Part shown: piece after piece, positions 17,993 through 27,835 of the stretch | How positions within the stretch are numbered: the stretch's first letter is position 1 | Layout of the letters: every line of letters begins with the position of its first letter | NCBI RefSeq assembly: GCF_003368325.1 | Contig: NZ_CP031466.1 | Span: 1,364,001-1,428,000, forward strand | Direction of reading: 5' to 3' | Origin: Paraburkholderia caffeinilytica | GTDB lineage: Bacteria > Pseudomonadota > Gammaproteobacteria > Burkholderiales > Burkholderiaceae | Length of the DNA: 64,000 nt | Translations under genes and position numbers: made by a program | Notes under the pieces: generated by a model | What the model saw: only the letters and a program-made list of their open reading frames with translations | What the model was told of the DNA's origin: nothing | The model's database searches: none

Positions 17993-19795
17993 TTACTCGT
18001 ACCACCGCGGCGTATACACCCACTCGCCACCCTCGATTCCATTGGCAAACCCTCGCGTCGTCGACGAGCCGACGATCACCATCGTGCGCATATCGACATC
18101 GGACGAGCGCAGCTCACCTAGCGTGACCGTGCGCAATGTGCCGCCTGGCCTGCCGATGTCGCGGCCGAGCACGACTTTCGTCGTCGCACCGCGATATTCG
18201 CGCACGATGTCCAGCGCTTTATCCAGTTGCCAGGGCCGTGCGCGAGAAATCGGGTTATAGAAGGCCATCACCAGGTCCGCTTCGGCCGCATGCCGAAGGC
18301 GCTTTTCGATGATGGTCCAGGGTTTCAGATTGTCGGATAACGACAGCATGCAGAAGTCATGGCCTAACGGCGCACCGGCTTGCGCGGCAGTCGCCATGGC
18401 AGCGGACACCCCCGGTACGATGGCGAGTTGGACCGCGCGCCAGTCGGCGTTCGTCGAACCGCCTTCTTCGAGCGCTTCGAGCACTGCGGCTGCCATCGCA
18501 AACACGCCGGGATCGCCCGACGACACCATCACCACCGAGCGTCCCGTGCTCGCAAGTTCGAACGCATGACGAGCCCGCTGCATTTCCTCGCGATTGTCCG
18601 TGCCGTGGACGCGCTGATCGGCGCGCAATGGGCCGGCCATTTTCACGTAGGTTTCGTAGCCGAGAATATCGGTGGCTTCGTTCAGCGCGGTTCGCGCGGC
18701 GGGCACCATCAGGTCCGCGCGGCCGGGGCCGAGACCGATCACAGTCAAGCGGCCGCGCGGACGGCCAATCGTGTTCGGGTCGATTGCCAGCGCGGCCAAC
18801 GCGAGTGCAACCCCGGCGTTCGCGTCGTCATGCAACGTTTGATAGGGGACGCGCAGCGCGGCATGCAGCAGATTGCTCGGCGGCTCGCCGTCCTCCGGAC
18901 GCGCCTTTGCAAACCGCAGCGGTACGTTCAGGCTCGCCGCCGCGTCGGCGAGCGCCGCGTTCGCCATGTGTTCGGCTGAAGCCAGCAATGCCGCGAGTGA
19001 AAGCGTCGCAAGACCCTGCGCGTCCAACGCGTCGCGCACCAGGGCGGCGATTCGCGCGCCGGAATCCGGCGGCGCCTCTGCACCGGAATGTGCACCGAAG
19101 GCCGGATCCATCTCGGAATGCGCACCCGCACCCGCACCCGCACCCGCAACTGTCACTGCCGCCACCACACTTCGTGGATGAATGACCAGTTCGTCATCGC
19201 GCCCATCCCACGCACGCGGCGTCACGCGAATCGCGAGACGTGCCGAATCCGAGCGAGGCAATTGCGCATCGTCGAGCCACGGTGCTTCACCCTCGATGCG
19301 CGTGCTCTCACCCGCCAGCAGATCCGAAACAAAGCGCTTGCCTTGTGCCAAATCCGCGAGTGCATAGCCGTCAGGCGGATTGAGCACGCACGTGCCGAAG
19401 CGCAGTTCGCCACTTGTCGTGATCGCGGGCGACACGGCCAACGCAGCCGCCATCTCGCGAGCCATCACGTTGACGCCTGCAAGACCGCCGAGCAACGGCA
19501 CGACCGCACTGCCGTCTTCCGCGACGGCCAGCACCGGCGGCTCGACGCCCTTGTTCGACAACAACGGCGCGAGGCAGCGAATCACGATCCCGGTCGCGCA
19601 CAACGCGATGATCGGCGTGCCGCGCGCATACAGCTCACGCAGATGCGCGCCGAGGTCCGTGTACGACGCGTCAGCCTCGACACGTGCCTGCAAGGCGTGC
19701 ACCTCGCAACCCGCATACAGCGTCTGAATACGCCGCGCGGTCTCCAGCGCACCCGCGCCGAGAATCACAATGGCGGGTGGCGTCAACCTTGCCAT
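17993..19795 (-). CDS. cobJ: CbiG-CobJ fusion: cobalamin lactone-opening-like domain plus precorrin-3B C17-methyltransferase
   Basis: The 600-residue protein joins two cobalamin enzymes. Residues 1 to about 345 are CbiG-like ([17 protein letters not shown], then [20 protein letters not shown] and LLGGLAGVN). From about 350 a complete CobJ/CbiH methyltransferase follows, with the SAM-binding [36 protein letters not shown] and VPGVSAAMA. CobJ methylates C17 and contracts the corrin ring. In the CbiG part, where the family usually has a conserved Cys/Arg motif (GCRRGT-like, from memory), the sequence is instead a Gly-Ala run encoded by a GCACCC repeat, so lactonase activity is doubtful. The start overlaps cobI by 13 bases. 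It is the last gene of the riboswitch-controlled cobGHIJ operon. Confidence 0.93.
   Translation of the reverse strand: MARLTPPAIVILGAGALETARRIQTLYAGCEVHALQARVEADASYTDLGAHLRELYARGTPIIALCATGIVIRCLAPLLSNKGVEPPVLAVAEDGSAVVPLLGGLAGVNVMAREMAAALAVSPAITTSGELRFGTCVLNPPDGYALADLAQGKRFVSDLLAGESTRIEGEAPWLDDAQLPRSDSARLAIRVTPRAWDGRDDELVIHPRSVVAAVTVAGAGAGAGAHSEMDPAFGAHSGAEAPPDSGARIAALVRDALDAQGLATLSLAALLASAEHMANAALADAAASLNVPLRFAKARPEDGEPPSNLLHAALRVPYQTLHDDANAGVALALAALAIDPNTIGRPRGRLTVIGLGPGRADLMVPAARTALNEATDILGYETYVKMAGPLRADQRVHGTDNREEMQRARHAFELASTGRSVVMVSSGDPGVFAMAAAVLEALEEGGSTNADWRAVQLAIVPGVSAAMATAAQAGAPLGHDFCMLSLSDNLKPWTIIEKRLRHAAEADLVMAFYNPISRARPWQLDKALDIVREYRGATTKVVLGRDIGRPGGTLRTVTLGELRSSDVDMRTMVIVGSSTTRGFANGIEGGEWVYTPRWYE
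19122..19145. repeat. (GCACCC)4 hexanucleotide repeat inside cobJ
   Basis: Four exact GCACCC units lie within the CbiG-like half of cobJ and encode alternating Gly-Ala on the minus strand. The period is a multiple of three, so copy-number change would lengthen or shorten the Gly-Ala linker without breaking the frame. Confidence 0.8.
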
Positions 19796-20514
19796 TTTTC
19801 CCCCGGCACGACGAGCAATGAAAAATACGGCGATGCCATTGGATCGACTTCATCGAGCGGCACGATGCGCTGATTGCCCATCGTCGCGCGTTCGACGTAA
19901 AGCGCACGATGCGCGAGCCCCAGTTCGCCGAGCACGCGCCGCACCTTGTCGAAATTGCGGCCGAGTTTCATGATGACCGCCGCGTCCGCGTCTGCGAGAC
20001 GCCGGCGCAGTTCGTCTTCAGGCAATACGCCTGAGAGCACCGACAAACTCTGATTGCGATACACCAGCGGCGAGCCGAGTACCGCCGCACCGCCGAGCAT
20101 CGAGCAGACGCCGGGTACGACTTCGGCCTCGAAACGCGCTGCGAGGCGGTCGTGCAAATACATGTACGAGCCATAGAAAAACGGATCGCCTTCGCAAATC
20201 ACCGCAACATCGCGGCCCGCATCGAGATGGCCGGCGACGATCTGCGCGGCGGTGTCATAGAAGTCGGCGATGATCGCTTCATACGAAAGCGGCGGCTCGA
20301 GCGCTTCGGTGGTCACGGGATAAACGAGCGGCAGATGCTGCTGAGCATCGTGCAGATGCGCCTCGATGATGCTGAACGCGTTGCCCTTCTTGCCCTTTGC
20401 GACGAAATACGCGACTACGGGTGCCGCTTTCAGCAAACGCAGCGCTTTCAGCGTGATGAGTTCCGGGTCGCCGGGGCCGACGCCCAGTCCGAATAACCGT
20501 CCTTGCGCGCTCAT
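19783..20514 (-). CDS. cobI: Precorrin-2 C20-methyltransferase
   Basis: The 243-residue protein is a class III SAM-dependent tetrapyrrole methyltransferase. The N-terminal [18 protein letters not shown] is the SAM-binding loop; [18 protein letters not shown] and [13 protein letters not shown] are the next family motifs. It methylates precorrin-2 at C20 to give precorrin-3A, the first committed step to the corrin. Its ATG directly follows the TAA of cobH, and its 3' end overlaps cobJ by 13 bases, so the genes are translationally coupled. Length matches the family. Confidence 0.95.
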   Translation of the reverse strand: MSAQGRLFGLGVGPGDPELITLKALRLLKAAPVVAYFVAKGKKGNAFSIIEAHLHDAQQHLPLVYPVTTEALEPPLSYEAIIADFYDTAAQIVAGHLDAGRDVAVICEGDPFFYGSYMYLHDRLAARFEAEVVPGVCSMLGGAAVLGSPLVYRNQSLSVLSGVLPEDELRRRLADADAAVIMKLGRNFDKVRRVLGELGLAHRALYVERATMGNQRIVPLDEVDPMASPYFSLLVVPGEKWQG

Positions 20515-21141
20515 TTACTCGACCTCCGTCGCCAGCGCATTCACGGCGGCGGCGGCCATCGCGCTGCCGCCGCGCCGGCCGTGAACCACGACGTAGGGCA
20601 CGCCGCGGCTGTCTTCGGCAAGCAGCGCCTTCGATTCGGCCGCGCCGACGAAGCCGACCGGAAAACCGAGGATCAACGCGGGCTTCGGCGCGCCGGCATC
20701 GAGCATGTCGAGCAGATGAAAGAGGGCGGTCGGCGCGTTGCCGATCACGACGACGCTGCCGGCCAGATGCGGCCGCCACAATTCGAGCGCGGCGGCCGAG
20801 CGCGTATTGCCGAATTCACGCGCGAGCGCGGGAACGTCCTGATGCGTGAGCGTGCAGATCACGTCGTTGTTCGCGGGCAGCCGTGCGCGCGTGATGCCTT
20901 GCGCCACCATGCCGGCGTCGCACAGAATCGGCGCGCCCTGAGCAAGCGCAGCGCGGCCCGCAACCCCGGCGCCTTCGGAAAACTGAAGATCGTCGACGAC
21001 GTCGACCATGCCGCAGGCGTGAATCACGCGCACCGCGAGTTTCTCGAGGTCGGCGGGGATGCGCGCGAGATCGGCCTCCGCACGTATCGTCGCGAAGGAT
21101 TGGCGATAGATCTCCTGACCGTCGCGAATGTAATCAAGCAT
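20515..21141 (-). CDS. cobH: Precorrin-8X methylmutase
   Basis: The 208-residue protein moves the C11 methyl group to C12, turning precorrin-8X into hydrogenobyrinate. Family features visible are IYRQSFATIRAEADL near the start, VRVIHACGMVD with the catalytic histidine, and the glycine-rich PTALFHLLDML and GFPVGFVGAAESK regions. The frame is open back to 21243, but ATG 21141 gives the standard MLDYIRDGQEIYRQSF start and overlaps the end of cobG by eight bases. The stop abuts the cobI start codon. Confidence 0.95.
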   Translation of the reverse strand: MLDYIRDGQEIYRQSFATIRAEADLARIPADLEKLAVRVIHACGMVDVVDDLQFSEGAGVAGRAALAQGAPILCDAGMVAQGITRARLPANNDVICTLTHQDVPALAREFGNTRSAAALELWRPHLAGSVVVIGNAPTALFHLLDMLDAGAPKPALILGFPVGFVGAAESKALLAEDSRGVPYVVVHGRRGGSAMAAAAVNALATEVE

Positions 21142-22726
21142 CTGAGGGGCTCCGGGCCGGATGTGCCAATGGGTCGAGCATGTCGGCGGCCTGTTCGATC
21201 GTGAGTTGGTGCGCGATGCACGAGCCGAAACCCGGCGCGCCATCGCGGCGAAAAAGGTCGTAGATGCCGGGCGCCGCGGCCAGCAGCGTGTACGGCGCGC
21301 AATGGGCGGCGGCGCACGAGCGCGGACAGCCGCTCAGATGGACATCGACGCCCTCGGGTAAGCGATTCGCCAGCAGCAGCGCGTCCGCTTTGGTGTCGGC
21401 GAGGCTTTTGGCGCAGCCTGTGGAACCGGTGCAGGCGATCAGGTGCGTAACGCGTTGTGACGGATCGCAGGCAAGACCTAGCGCGTTCATTTCAGCGAGC
21501 ACGGCGGGCGCGGCATGGGCCGCGATATCGGGCAGTAGCACGCTTTGCCAGGGCGTCATGCGCAACGTGCCGTTGCCTTGCTGTTGCGAGAGCGCGGCGA
21601 GGCCGCGCAAGGTGTCGGCGTCGAGGCGTCCGAGCGGCGGTTGGCCGCCTACGTGCCGCATGCCAGCGACTCGCTGTGCGTGCGCGCCGAGTCTGAGCGC
21701 GGCATCGGCAGGCGTGCTGCGTTGCCAGTGCGCGAGCGACGTGTCGCGTGACAGCGGGAAATCGACATACGTTTGAGCGTGCTGTAACAGCGCGTCGACG
21801 GACTGCTGGGCAAGCAGGTGGCGCATGCGTGTGGCATCCGGTGCGGCCAGGTCGAGGAACGTGTGTAGCAGCGCACGGACCAGACCCGCGACTTGCACGG
21901 GGAGCACGGCGGCGAGGGCGCCTGTGTTCGCGTCGCCCACCACAGGTGGGCAACCCGCCAATCCAAACACAAATCGCACGCCGTCTTCAGCTTGTGTTGC
22001 CGCCAGCCAGACATCGTGCGGATGATCCAGTCTGGCAAGACGCTCGCCACCATCGAGCAAAAGCGCGAATTTGGGCGATAGCGCCACGAAACGAGCATCG
22101 GATTGCAGCAAGGCGAGCAGTTCGACGCAAAGGGGCCTCGTGTCGAACAGTGCAAATGGGTCGCGTCCGGCAGTCGGGCTCACCATCACATTGCGCACAT
22201 CGTCCGCAGCGGATGCTGAAATCGAGCCGGCAGCGTGTTGTGCGGTTGCCGATCGCGTATTTGAAGCGTTCGCTGCGACGATCCGGGGCGTGTCAGAAGT
22301 ATCCGTCGAGATCGCGAGCAGCAAGCTCTCAGCATCTGCTGCACCGGTCGCCCTGATCGTCCCAATCGGCCCGAGCCCCGCATCGACCAACGCGGCGATC
22401 AACGCCGCTTCATGCCCGCTTCGCACGCCCCGCACCTGCAAATTCGCGCGATTGGTCAACTCGATCACACCGGCCGCATGCTCCTCGCTCACGTCGGCGA
22501 CTACCGCGGCTTGCGCCGCGCTCAGCTCGCCGCCGGGCAACCTGATCCGGCAAAGCCCGCCGTCGCGTGCGGCGACAATGCGCAGCAGCCCCGGACACGC
22601 CGAGGGCCGCAGCGCCAGGGCCGCGTCGGGCAAAGCAGTGGAGGGCGAAGCTTGATTCAAGACGGACACCGGGTTTAGCGTCGCGCGACGGCCCGAGCGC
22701 CGCCCTGGCGGGCATTGCTGCGGCAT
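21134..22726 (-). CDS. cobG: Precorrin-3B synthase (aerobic pathway monooxygenase)
   Basis: CobG is an Fe-S/flavo-type protein related to sulfite and nitrite reductases that uses O2 to make precorrin-3B with its lactone; its presence marks the aerobic route. Nitrite/sulfite reductase ferredoxin-like halves are visible (GLCRIRLPGG, TNRANLQVRGV), and the Fe-S cysteines lie in CTGSTGC and LSGCPRSC near the C-terminus. The frame runs up to 22978, but that part covers the riboswitch and cannot be coding in the usual sense. I place the start at ATG 22726 (about 530 residues); GTG 22669, which removes an unconserved-looking Arg/Gly-rich stretch, is a serious alternative. It is the first gene of the leftward operon. 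Confidence 0.92.
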   Translation of the reverse strand: MPQQCPPGRRSGRRATLNPVSVLNQASPSTALPDAALALRPSACPGLLRIVAARDGGLCRIRLPGGELSAAQAAVVADVSEEHAAGVIELTNRANLQVRGVRSGHEAALIAALVDAGLGPIGTIRATGAADAESLLLAISTDTSDTPRIVAANASNTRSATAQHAAGSISASAADDVRNVMVSPTAGRDPFALFDTRPLCVELLALLQSDARFVALSPKFALLLDGGERLARLDHPHDVWLAATQAEDGVRFVFGLAGCPPVVGDANTGALAAVLPVQVAGLVRALLHTFLDLAAPDATRMRHLLAQQSVDALLQHAQTYVDFPLSRDTSLAHWQRSTPADAALRLGAHAQRVAGMRHVGGQPPLGRLDADTLRGLAALSQQQGNGTLRMTPWQSVLLPDIAAHAAPAVLAEMNALGLACDPSQRVTHLIACTGSTGCAKSLADTKADALLLANRLPEGVDVHLSGCPRSCAAAHCAPYTLLAAAPGIYDLFRRDGAPGFGSCIAHQLTIEQAADMLDPLAHPARSPSDA

Positions 22727-22764
22727 CGGTACACCCCGCCCGATGTAGGCTGGCACGAACAGTC

Positions 22765-22915
22765 TGGCCGGCAGGTCTCCTGGCTGGCAGGTCATGGTCC
22801 ACCGCGGCCTTCCCGGTCGAACCAGTGGCGCGGAGCGCAGGCGGACTCGCTGCATACAGTTGCGGGGGCAGCCACAGTGACACTGTGTTCCCTCTTCGGC
22901 CCCGAAGGGCACCGG
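22765..22915 (-). promoter_or_regulatory. Cobalamin (adenosylcobalamin-type) riboswitch
   Basis: Reading the minus strand, the leader of cobG carries the aptamer landmarks in order: GGTGCCCTTCGGGGC at the 5' end, GCTGCCCCCGCAACTGT (core of the conserved J6 region), a CGGGAAGGCCGC element, and the B12 box GCCAGGAGACCTGCC at 22770-22784. The cobG ATG lies 44 bases after the B12 box, so ligand binding could hide the start region or promote premature termination. No aptamer is seen on the plus strand for the divergent cobL operon. Boundaries are estimated from the landmarks. Confidence 0.93.
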
Positions 22916-23015
22916 CGGCTGTATTATGCCTTTTTTCGAACAGCACAACGAGGCTGGACGCTTTGATCGGCGTGGCACAGCGCATTATTTGAAGATACAG
23001 AATGAGGATGGATGC

Positions 23016-24341
23016 ATGCCGGCGTGGCTGACCGTGGTGGGCATGGGCGATGACGGCTTCGCCGGTTTGGGGAGGCCCGCGCGGCGTGCTTTGCTGGAGG
23101 CGTCGGTGGTCTACGGCGGCGAACGGCATCTGGCGATGCTGCCCACGCGTCTCGCCGCGCGCCGTGCGGCATGGCCGAAGCCGTTCGATCTCGCGCCTTT
23201 GCTGGCGGAGCGTACGGGGTCCGTGTGCGTGCTGGCGAGTGGGGACCCGATGCTGTTCGGCGTCGGCGCGACCTTGGCGCGGCACTTGCCGGCCGGCGAA
23301 TTGCGGGTGCTGCCCGCGCCGTCGTCGTTGTCGCTGGCGGCCGCGCGGCTTGGCTGGCCGTTGCAGGACGTCGCCACGGTGTCGCTGGTCGGGCGGCCGT
23401 TACCGACACTGAATGCCTATTTGCACGACGGCGCGCGCGTCTTCGTGCTGAGCGCGGACGGGCGCACGCCCGCTGCGCTGGCCGAACTGCTGAACGCGCG
23501 CGGTTTCGGCGCGACGCGGATGACCGTGCTGGAACATTTGGGCGGAAATCTCGAGCGGCACATCGATGGCCGTGCGGACCAGTGGCCCGCGGGCGAAGTG
23601 GCCGCGCTGAATCTGATCGCGCTTGAATGCCGTGCAACGGAAGGCGCCCCGCGTTTGCCGTTGACCGCCGGCTTGCCCGACGACGCCTTTCGCCACGACG
23701 GTCAGCTGACCAAACGCGACGTCCGCGCGATCACGCTGGCGCGCCTCGCGCCGACGCCCGGCGAATTGCTATGGGATGTGGGTGCGGGCAGTGGCTCGAT
23801 CGGCATCGAATGGATGCGCGCGCACCCGACATGCCGCGCGATTGCGATCGAAGGGCACGCGGAGCGGCAGCGGTTCATCGAGCACAATCGCGATGCGTTG
23901 GGTGTGCCGGGTTTGCAACTGGTGGCCGGGCGCGCGCCCGATGCGCTGGAGGGATTGGCTGTGCCGGACGCCGTGTTCATCGGCGGCGGGGTGACGGTGC
24001 CGGGCGTGCTCGACGCCTGCTGGGCGCGTTTGCGCGACGGCGGACGTCTGGTCGCCAACGCCGTGACCTTGCAAGGCGAAGCCGCGCTGGCCGCGTGGCG
24101 TGAGCAGCACGGCGGCACGTTGACGCGCATCGCGCTGGCCGACGCGCAACCGCTTGGCGGCTTCGATACGTGGCGGCAGGCGTTGCCGATCACGCTGCTG
24201 GAAGTCACGAAGCTGGCCAGCAGCACGAGCGGCACGTACGGTACGAATGACACAAGCGGCACAAGCGGCACAAGCGGCACCTCATGCAATAACGCCACAT
24301 CCACGTCCACCAGTTCAGCCGACTCCCCACCCCACCCGTAA
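23016..24341 (+). CDS. cobL: Precorrin-6Y C5,15-methyltransferase (decarboxylating), CbiE-CbiT fusion
   Basis: The ~441-residue protein has two domains. Residues 1-200 are CbiE-like, with [30 protein letters not shown] and [19 protein letters not shown]. From about 215 the CbiT domain shows [18 protein letters not shown], the SAM-binding motif I. Together they methylate C5 and C15 and remove the ring C acetate carboxyl. ATG 23016 is used because GAGG lies 8 bases upstream and it matches the family start; the frame is open to 22926. The last ~40 residues form a Ser-Gly-Thr low-complexity tail absent from the usual enzyme, encoded by a 9-base repeat. The stop overlaps the cbiD ATG by one base. 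Confidence 0.93.
   Translation: MPAWLTVVGMGDDGFAGLGRPARRALLEASVVYGGERHLAMLPTRLAARRAAWPKPFDLAPLLAERTGSVCVLASGDPMLFGVGATLARHLPAGELRVLPAPSSLSLAAARLGWPLQDVATVSLVGRPLPTLNAYLHDGARVFVLSADGRTPAALAELLNARGFGATRMTVLEHLGGNLERHIDGRADQWPAGEVAALNLIALECRATEGAPRLPLTAGLPDDAFRHDGQLTKRDVRAITLARLAPTPGELLWDVGAGSGSIGIEWMRAHPTCRAIAIEGHAERQRFIEHNRDALGVPGLQLVAGRAPDALEGLAVPDAVFIGGGVTVPGVLDACWARLRDGGRLVANAVTLQGEAALAAWREQHGGTLTRIALADAQPLGGFDTWRQALPITLLEVTKLASSTSGTYGTNDTSGTSGTSGTSCNNATSTSTSSADSPPHP
24252..24280. repeat. 9-nt tandem repeat (ACAAGCGGC)3 at the 3' end of cobL
   Basis: Three near-perfect ACAAGCGGC units, preceded from about 24220 by degenerate Ser-Gly-Thr-coding copies, encode the tail of CobL. The period is in frame. 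It is one of several short tandem arrays lying at gene 3' ends in this window. Confidence 0.8.
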
Positions 24342-25429
24342 TGCGCGAAGAAACCCCCGAACAGCCCGCGCCGCTGCGCAGCGGCTACACGACCGGCAGT
24401 TGCGCCACCGCGACGTCGCTCGCGGCCGCGCGCCTGTTGCTCGCGGGTATCGTCAGCGAGGTCGCGGAGATCGTGTTGCCGAAGGGCCAGCATGTGCCGA
24501 TGCCCCTGGTGTTCTGCCGGCTGACCGCCGACGGCGCGGAAGCGGGCACGGTAAAGGACGCCGGCGACGACCCCGACGTGACGCACGGCGCAATCGTATT
24601 CGCCCGCGTGCGCCTGTGTGCGGAACCGGGGGTGATATTCCGCGCGGGGCCGGGCGTCGGCACGGTGACGCGCGCCGGCCTCACGCTGCCGGTCGGCGAA
24701 CCGGCCATCAATCCGGTGCCGCGCAAGATGATGACCGAGCATCTGACCGAGCTGGCGGCGGAGCATGGATACAGCGGCGGCTTCGAAGTGACGATCGGCG
24801 TCGAAGGCGGCGAAGCGCTCGCACTGAAAACGATGAACCCGCGCCTGGGCATTCTCGGCGGCCTGTCGATTCTCGGCACTACCGGCATCGTGCGGCCGTT
24901 CTCGTGCTCGGCCTATATCGCGTCGATTCATCAGGGCATCGACGTCGCGCGTGCCAACGGTTACCTGCATCTCGCCGCCTGCACCGGCAACGCAAGCGAA
25001 GACGCGATGCGCGCGCACTACGGTCTGCCGGATATCGCGCTGATCGAAATGGGCGACTTTGTCGGCGCGGTGCTCAAGCATATGAAGCGCGCGCCGGTCG
25101 AGCGCCTGAGCGTGTGCGGCGGCTTCGGCAAACTCAGCAAGCTGGCAGCCGGGCATCTCGATCTGCATAGCCGGAATTCGAGCATCGATCTGGAACGGCT
25201 GGCAACGTGGGCTGCCGAGAATGGCGCTGACGACACGTTGCAGGCGGCGATTCTCGCCGCCAATACGAGTCAGCAGGCCGTCGCGTTGGCGCACGCGCAG
25301 CAGGTGCCGCTCGGCGACATCGTCTGCCGGCATGCGCTCGCTGTCGCGCGCGCGATCGTGCCGCCGCAGGTCGCCGTCGAAATGTTCGCGATCGACCGCC
25401 AGGGCAATCTGATCGGAGTCGCGCGATGA
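24341..25429 (+). CDS. cbiD: Cobalt-precorrin-5B C1-methyltransferase (CbiD)
   Basis: The 362-residue protein begins with the family hallmark [21 protein letters not shown] and has the matching [28 protein letters not shown] region (positions about 100-130) and the glycine-rich [15 protein letters not shown]. CbiD methylates C1, normally in the anaerobic pathway. No CobF is visible in the window, so here it probably supplies the C1 methylation in an otherwise aerobic-type set. Its ATG shares one base with the cobL stop and its own stop overlaps the cobK start by four bases. Confidence 0.94.
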   Translation: MREETPEQPAPLRSGYTTGSCATATSLAAARLLLAGIVSEVAEIVLPKGQHVPMPLVFCRLTADGAEAGTVKDAGDDPDVTHGAIVFARVRLCAEPGVIFRAGPGVGTVTRAGLTLPVGEPAINPVPRKMMTEHLTELAAEHGYSGGFEVTIGVEGGEALALKTMNPRLGILGGLSILGTTGIVRPFSCSAYIASIHQGIDVARANGYLHLAACTGNASEDAMRAHYGLPDIALIEMGDFVGAVLKHMKRAPVERLSVCGGFGKLSKLAAGHLDLHSRNSSIDLERLATWAAENGADDTLQAAILAANTSQQAVALAHAQQVPLGDIVCRHALAVARAIVPPQVAVEMFAIDRQGNLIGVAR

Positions 25430-26163
25430 CGCGGATCCTGCTGCTCGGCGGCACCGGCGACGCCTTGCGGATCGCGAGACAACTCGGCTCCGGGCACGTG
25501 TACAGCCTCGCGGGCCTCGGCAAGGTGCCGGAGGATTTGTCGTGCGAGGTGCGCGTGGGCGGCTTCGGTGGCAGCGAAGGCATGACGCGCTATATCGAGA
25601 GCGAACGCATTGGCCTCGTCATCGATGCGACGCATCCGTATGCCGCGCGGATCAGCGCCAATGCCGCGAAAGCGAGTGGCGCGCTGCGTGTGCCGTGCTG
25701 GGCATTGCGTCGCGCGGGCTGGCAGCCGCAGGCCGGCGACGACTGGCGCATGGTCGGCGATTGGGCCGAACTCTCGGCCGCGCTCGCCGCGTTCAGGCGG
25801 CCACTGTTCACGCTCGGCCGCGAACCGCTCGCGCATCTCGACGAAATCCCACCGCAGCAGTTCTGGACGGTGCGCTGTCTCGACGCGCATGAAGCCAATC
25901 CACGCGCGCGGATTCTGGCGGCGCGCGGCCCGTTTACGCTCGAAGGCGAGCGAGCGCTGTTCGACGCGGAAGCATTCGATGTCGTCGTCAGCAAGAACAG
26001 CGGCGGCAGCGCCACCGAGGCGAAACTCGAGGTCGCACGCGAGCGCGGCTTGCCGGTCGTCATGCTGAGGCGTCCTGAGCTACCCACGGTGGATCGCGAG
26101 TTTGCAGACGTGGCCGGCTTGCTGGAAGCATTGCGAGTCCTGCCTCAAGTGGCGCGTGCATGA
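25426..26163 (+). CDS. cobK: Precorrin-6A reductase
   Basis: The 245-residue CobK/CbiJ family protein reduces precorrin-6A to precorrin-6B with NADPH. It starts with [16 protein letters not shown], the nucleotide-binding loop, and carries the family motifs [23 protein letters not shown] and [19 protein letters not shown]. The start is coupled to cbiD through an ATGA overlap. Length is typical. Confidence 0.94.
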   Translation: MTRILLLGGTGDALRIARQLGSGHVYSLAGLGKVPEDLSCEVRVGGFGGSEGMTRYIESERIGLVIDATHPYAARISANAAKASGALRVPCWALRRAGWQPQAGDDWRMVGDWAELSAALAAFRRPLFTLGREPLAHLDEIPPQQFWTVRCLDAHEANPRARILAARGPFTLEGERALFDAEAFDVVVSKNSGGSATEAKLEVARERGLPVVMLRRPELPTVDREFADVAGLLEALRVLPQVARA

Positions 26164-26194
26164 CATGCCGGCCAAACGAATCATGGAGTATTGA

Positions 26195-26923
26195 ATGACG
26201 GTGTTTTTTATCGGCGCGGGTCCCGGCGACCCGGAACTGATCACGGTGAAGGGGCAGCGCCTCGTGCGCGATTGCCCGGTGATCCTGTACGCCGGCTCGC
26301 TGGTGCCGGCCGCTGTGTTGGAGGGGCATCGCGCTGAACAGGTCGTGAATACCGCCGAACTCGACCTCGATCAGATCGTCGCGTTGCTCAAGGCGGCACA
26401 CGACAAAGGCCAGCACGTGGCCCGCGTGCATTCCGGCGACCCGTCGTTGTACGGGGCGATCGGCGAGCAGATCCGCAGACTTCGCGAACTCGGTATTCCC
26501 TACGAGATCGTGCCCGGCGTGACGGCCACCGCGGCATGCGCGGCGACGCTCGGCTGCGAACTCACGTTGCCCAATATTTCGCAGACGCTGATTCTCACGC
26601 GCTTCGCGAGCAAAACGACGATGCCGGAGGGCGAACGACTCGCCGACCTCGCAAGGCATCGCGCGACGATGGCGATCCACCTCGGCGTGCGCCATCTCGC
26701 GCGCATCGTCGACGAATTGCGGCCGCATTACGGCGGTGAGTGCCCGATCGCGGTGATCTATCGCGCGAGCTGGCCGGATGAAGAAAAGATCACCGGCACG
26801 CTCGACGATATCGTCGGCAAAGTGCAGTCCACCAACATCGAGCGGACTGCGCTGATCCTGGTGGGACAGGTGTTGGCCGCCGAAGGATTCGCGGAGTCGA
26901 CGTTGTACGCGAAAGGCGGCTGA
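26195..26923 (+). CDS. cobM: Precorrin-4 C11-methyltransferase
   Basis: The 242-residue class III methyltransferase begins [21 protein letters not shown] with the SAM-binding loop, followed by VARVHSGDPSLYGAIGEQIR and EIVPGVTATAACAATLGCEL. It methylates precorrin-4 at C11 to give precorrin-5. GGAG lies 7 to 10 bases before the ATG. It is separated from cobK by 31 bases and is the last gene of the rightward operon. It converges on a potF-like remnant 19 bases beyond its stop; no clear hairpin lies between. Confidence 0.95.
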   Translation: MTVFFIGAGPGDPELITVKGQRLVRDCPVILYAGSLVPAAVLEGHRAEQVVNTAELDLDQIVALLKAAHDKGQHVARVHSGDPSLYGAIGEQIRRLRELGIPYEIVPGVTATAACAATLGCELTLPNISQTLILTRFASKTTMPEGERLADLARHRATMAIHLGVRHLARIVDELRPHYGGECPIAVIYRASWPDEEKITGTLDDIVGKVQSTNIERTALILVGQVLAAEGFAESTLYAKGG

Positions 26924-26942
26924 TCCGCACACCGTCGCTTCC

Positions 26943-27551
26943 TTATCCTCCTGTCTTCAGCTGCGCCCACAGCCTGCCTTCCAGGCGTTTGATCTCGGTG
27001 GGCAAGGGCTTGAGCAGAAACAGCGTCTTCAGCACGGACTCCGGCGGATACACGGTCGGATCGTTGAGAATTTCCGGCCGCACGAATTTGCGCGCGGCGG
27101 CGTCCGCGTTCGGATAGAACACCGCATCGGTGATCCCCGCATGAACCTCGGGGCGCTCGATGTAGTTGATCCAGTCGAGCGCCGCCTGCGGATGCGGCGC
27201 GTCTTTCGGGATCGCCATCATGTCGAACCAGACCGGCGCACCGCCTTGAGGAATGAAGTATTTGACCTCGTAACGCTTGTTGGCTTCGCGCGCGCGATGG
27301 CTCGCCATCGGGACGTCACCCGACCAGCTCAGCGCGAAGCAAATGTCGTCGCCCGCGAGATCGTTGATGTAACTCGTCGCGTTGAACTGCGTGATGTACG
27401 GGCGGATTTTCTTCAGTGCGCCGTAGGCGGCCTGGTAGTCGGCCTGGTAGTCGGCCGGATTCACGCTGTTCGGATCGCGACCGGGATAGTGCAGCGTCAC
27501 CGCGAACACGTCGGTCGGCGCATCGAGCACGGACACGCCGCAGCTTTTTGA
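26943..27551 (-). pseudogene. potF-like polyamine-binding protein, 3' remnant
   Basis: About 200 C-terminal residues of a PotF/PotD-type periplasmic putrescine-binding protein are recognisable: CGVSVLDAPTDVF, GRDPNS, YINDLAGDDICFALSWSGD, FFIPQGG-like and YPPESVLKTLFLLKPL, ending in LWAQLKTGG. Intact family members are about 360 residues with a signal peptide; the N-terminal half is missing. At the left-hand break, GAGCGCATCAAAAAGCTGC would read ERIK-SCGV if one A were removed, suggesting a single-base insertion in an old homopolymer. No permease or ATPase genes adjoin it. A long frame upstream stays open to 28574 but antisense to the hydrolase, so that part is not taken as coding. Confidence 0.75.
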
Positions 27552-27835
27552 TGCGCTCCGCGCAGCCGGCACGTTCCGCGGCAGTGGATGCGGTTTATGA
27601 CTGGATGGTGAGGCTCTGCCGGGACGGCCATTGACGCGCAGCGGGTCCTCGTGCTTATCTGCACAGCGGCGCGCGGCCATTTCGCCCGGCGTCCCTGCAA
27701 ATCTCGCACGCTCTGCGCCGCCTTCCGGCAATGAGGCCGCAACCCTGGCGCCATGCTGAAGCCCGGCACCGAGCGTGACTACCGTCCACGGATTGCCAGC
27801 GCAATCGAGGCGATCCCCATTCGCAAGGATCGAAC

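Noticed and set aside
22726..22978. Upstream extension of the cobG reading frame
   Set aside because: The frame stays open through the riboswitch aptamer, which is non-coding; CobG needs no such N-terminus.
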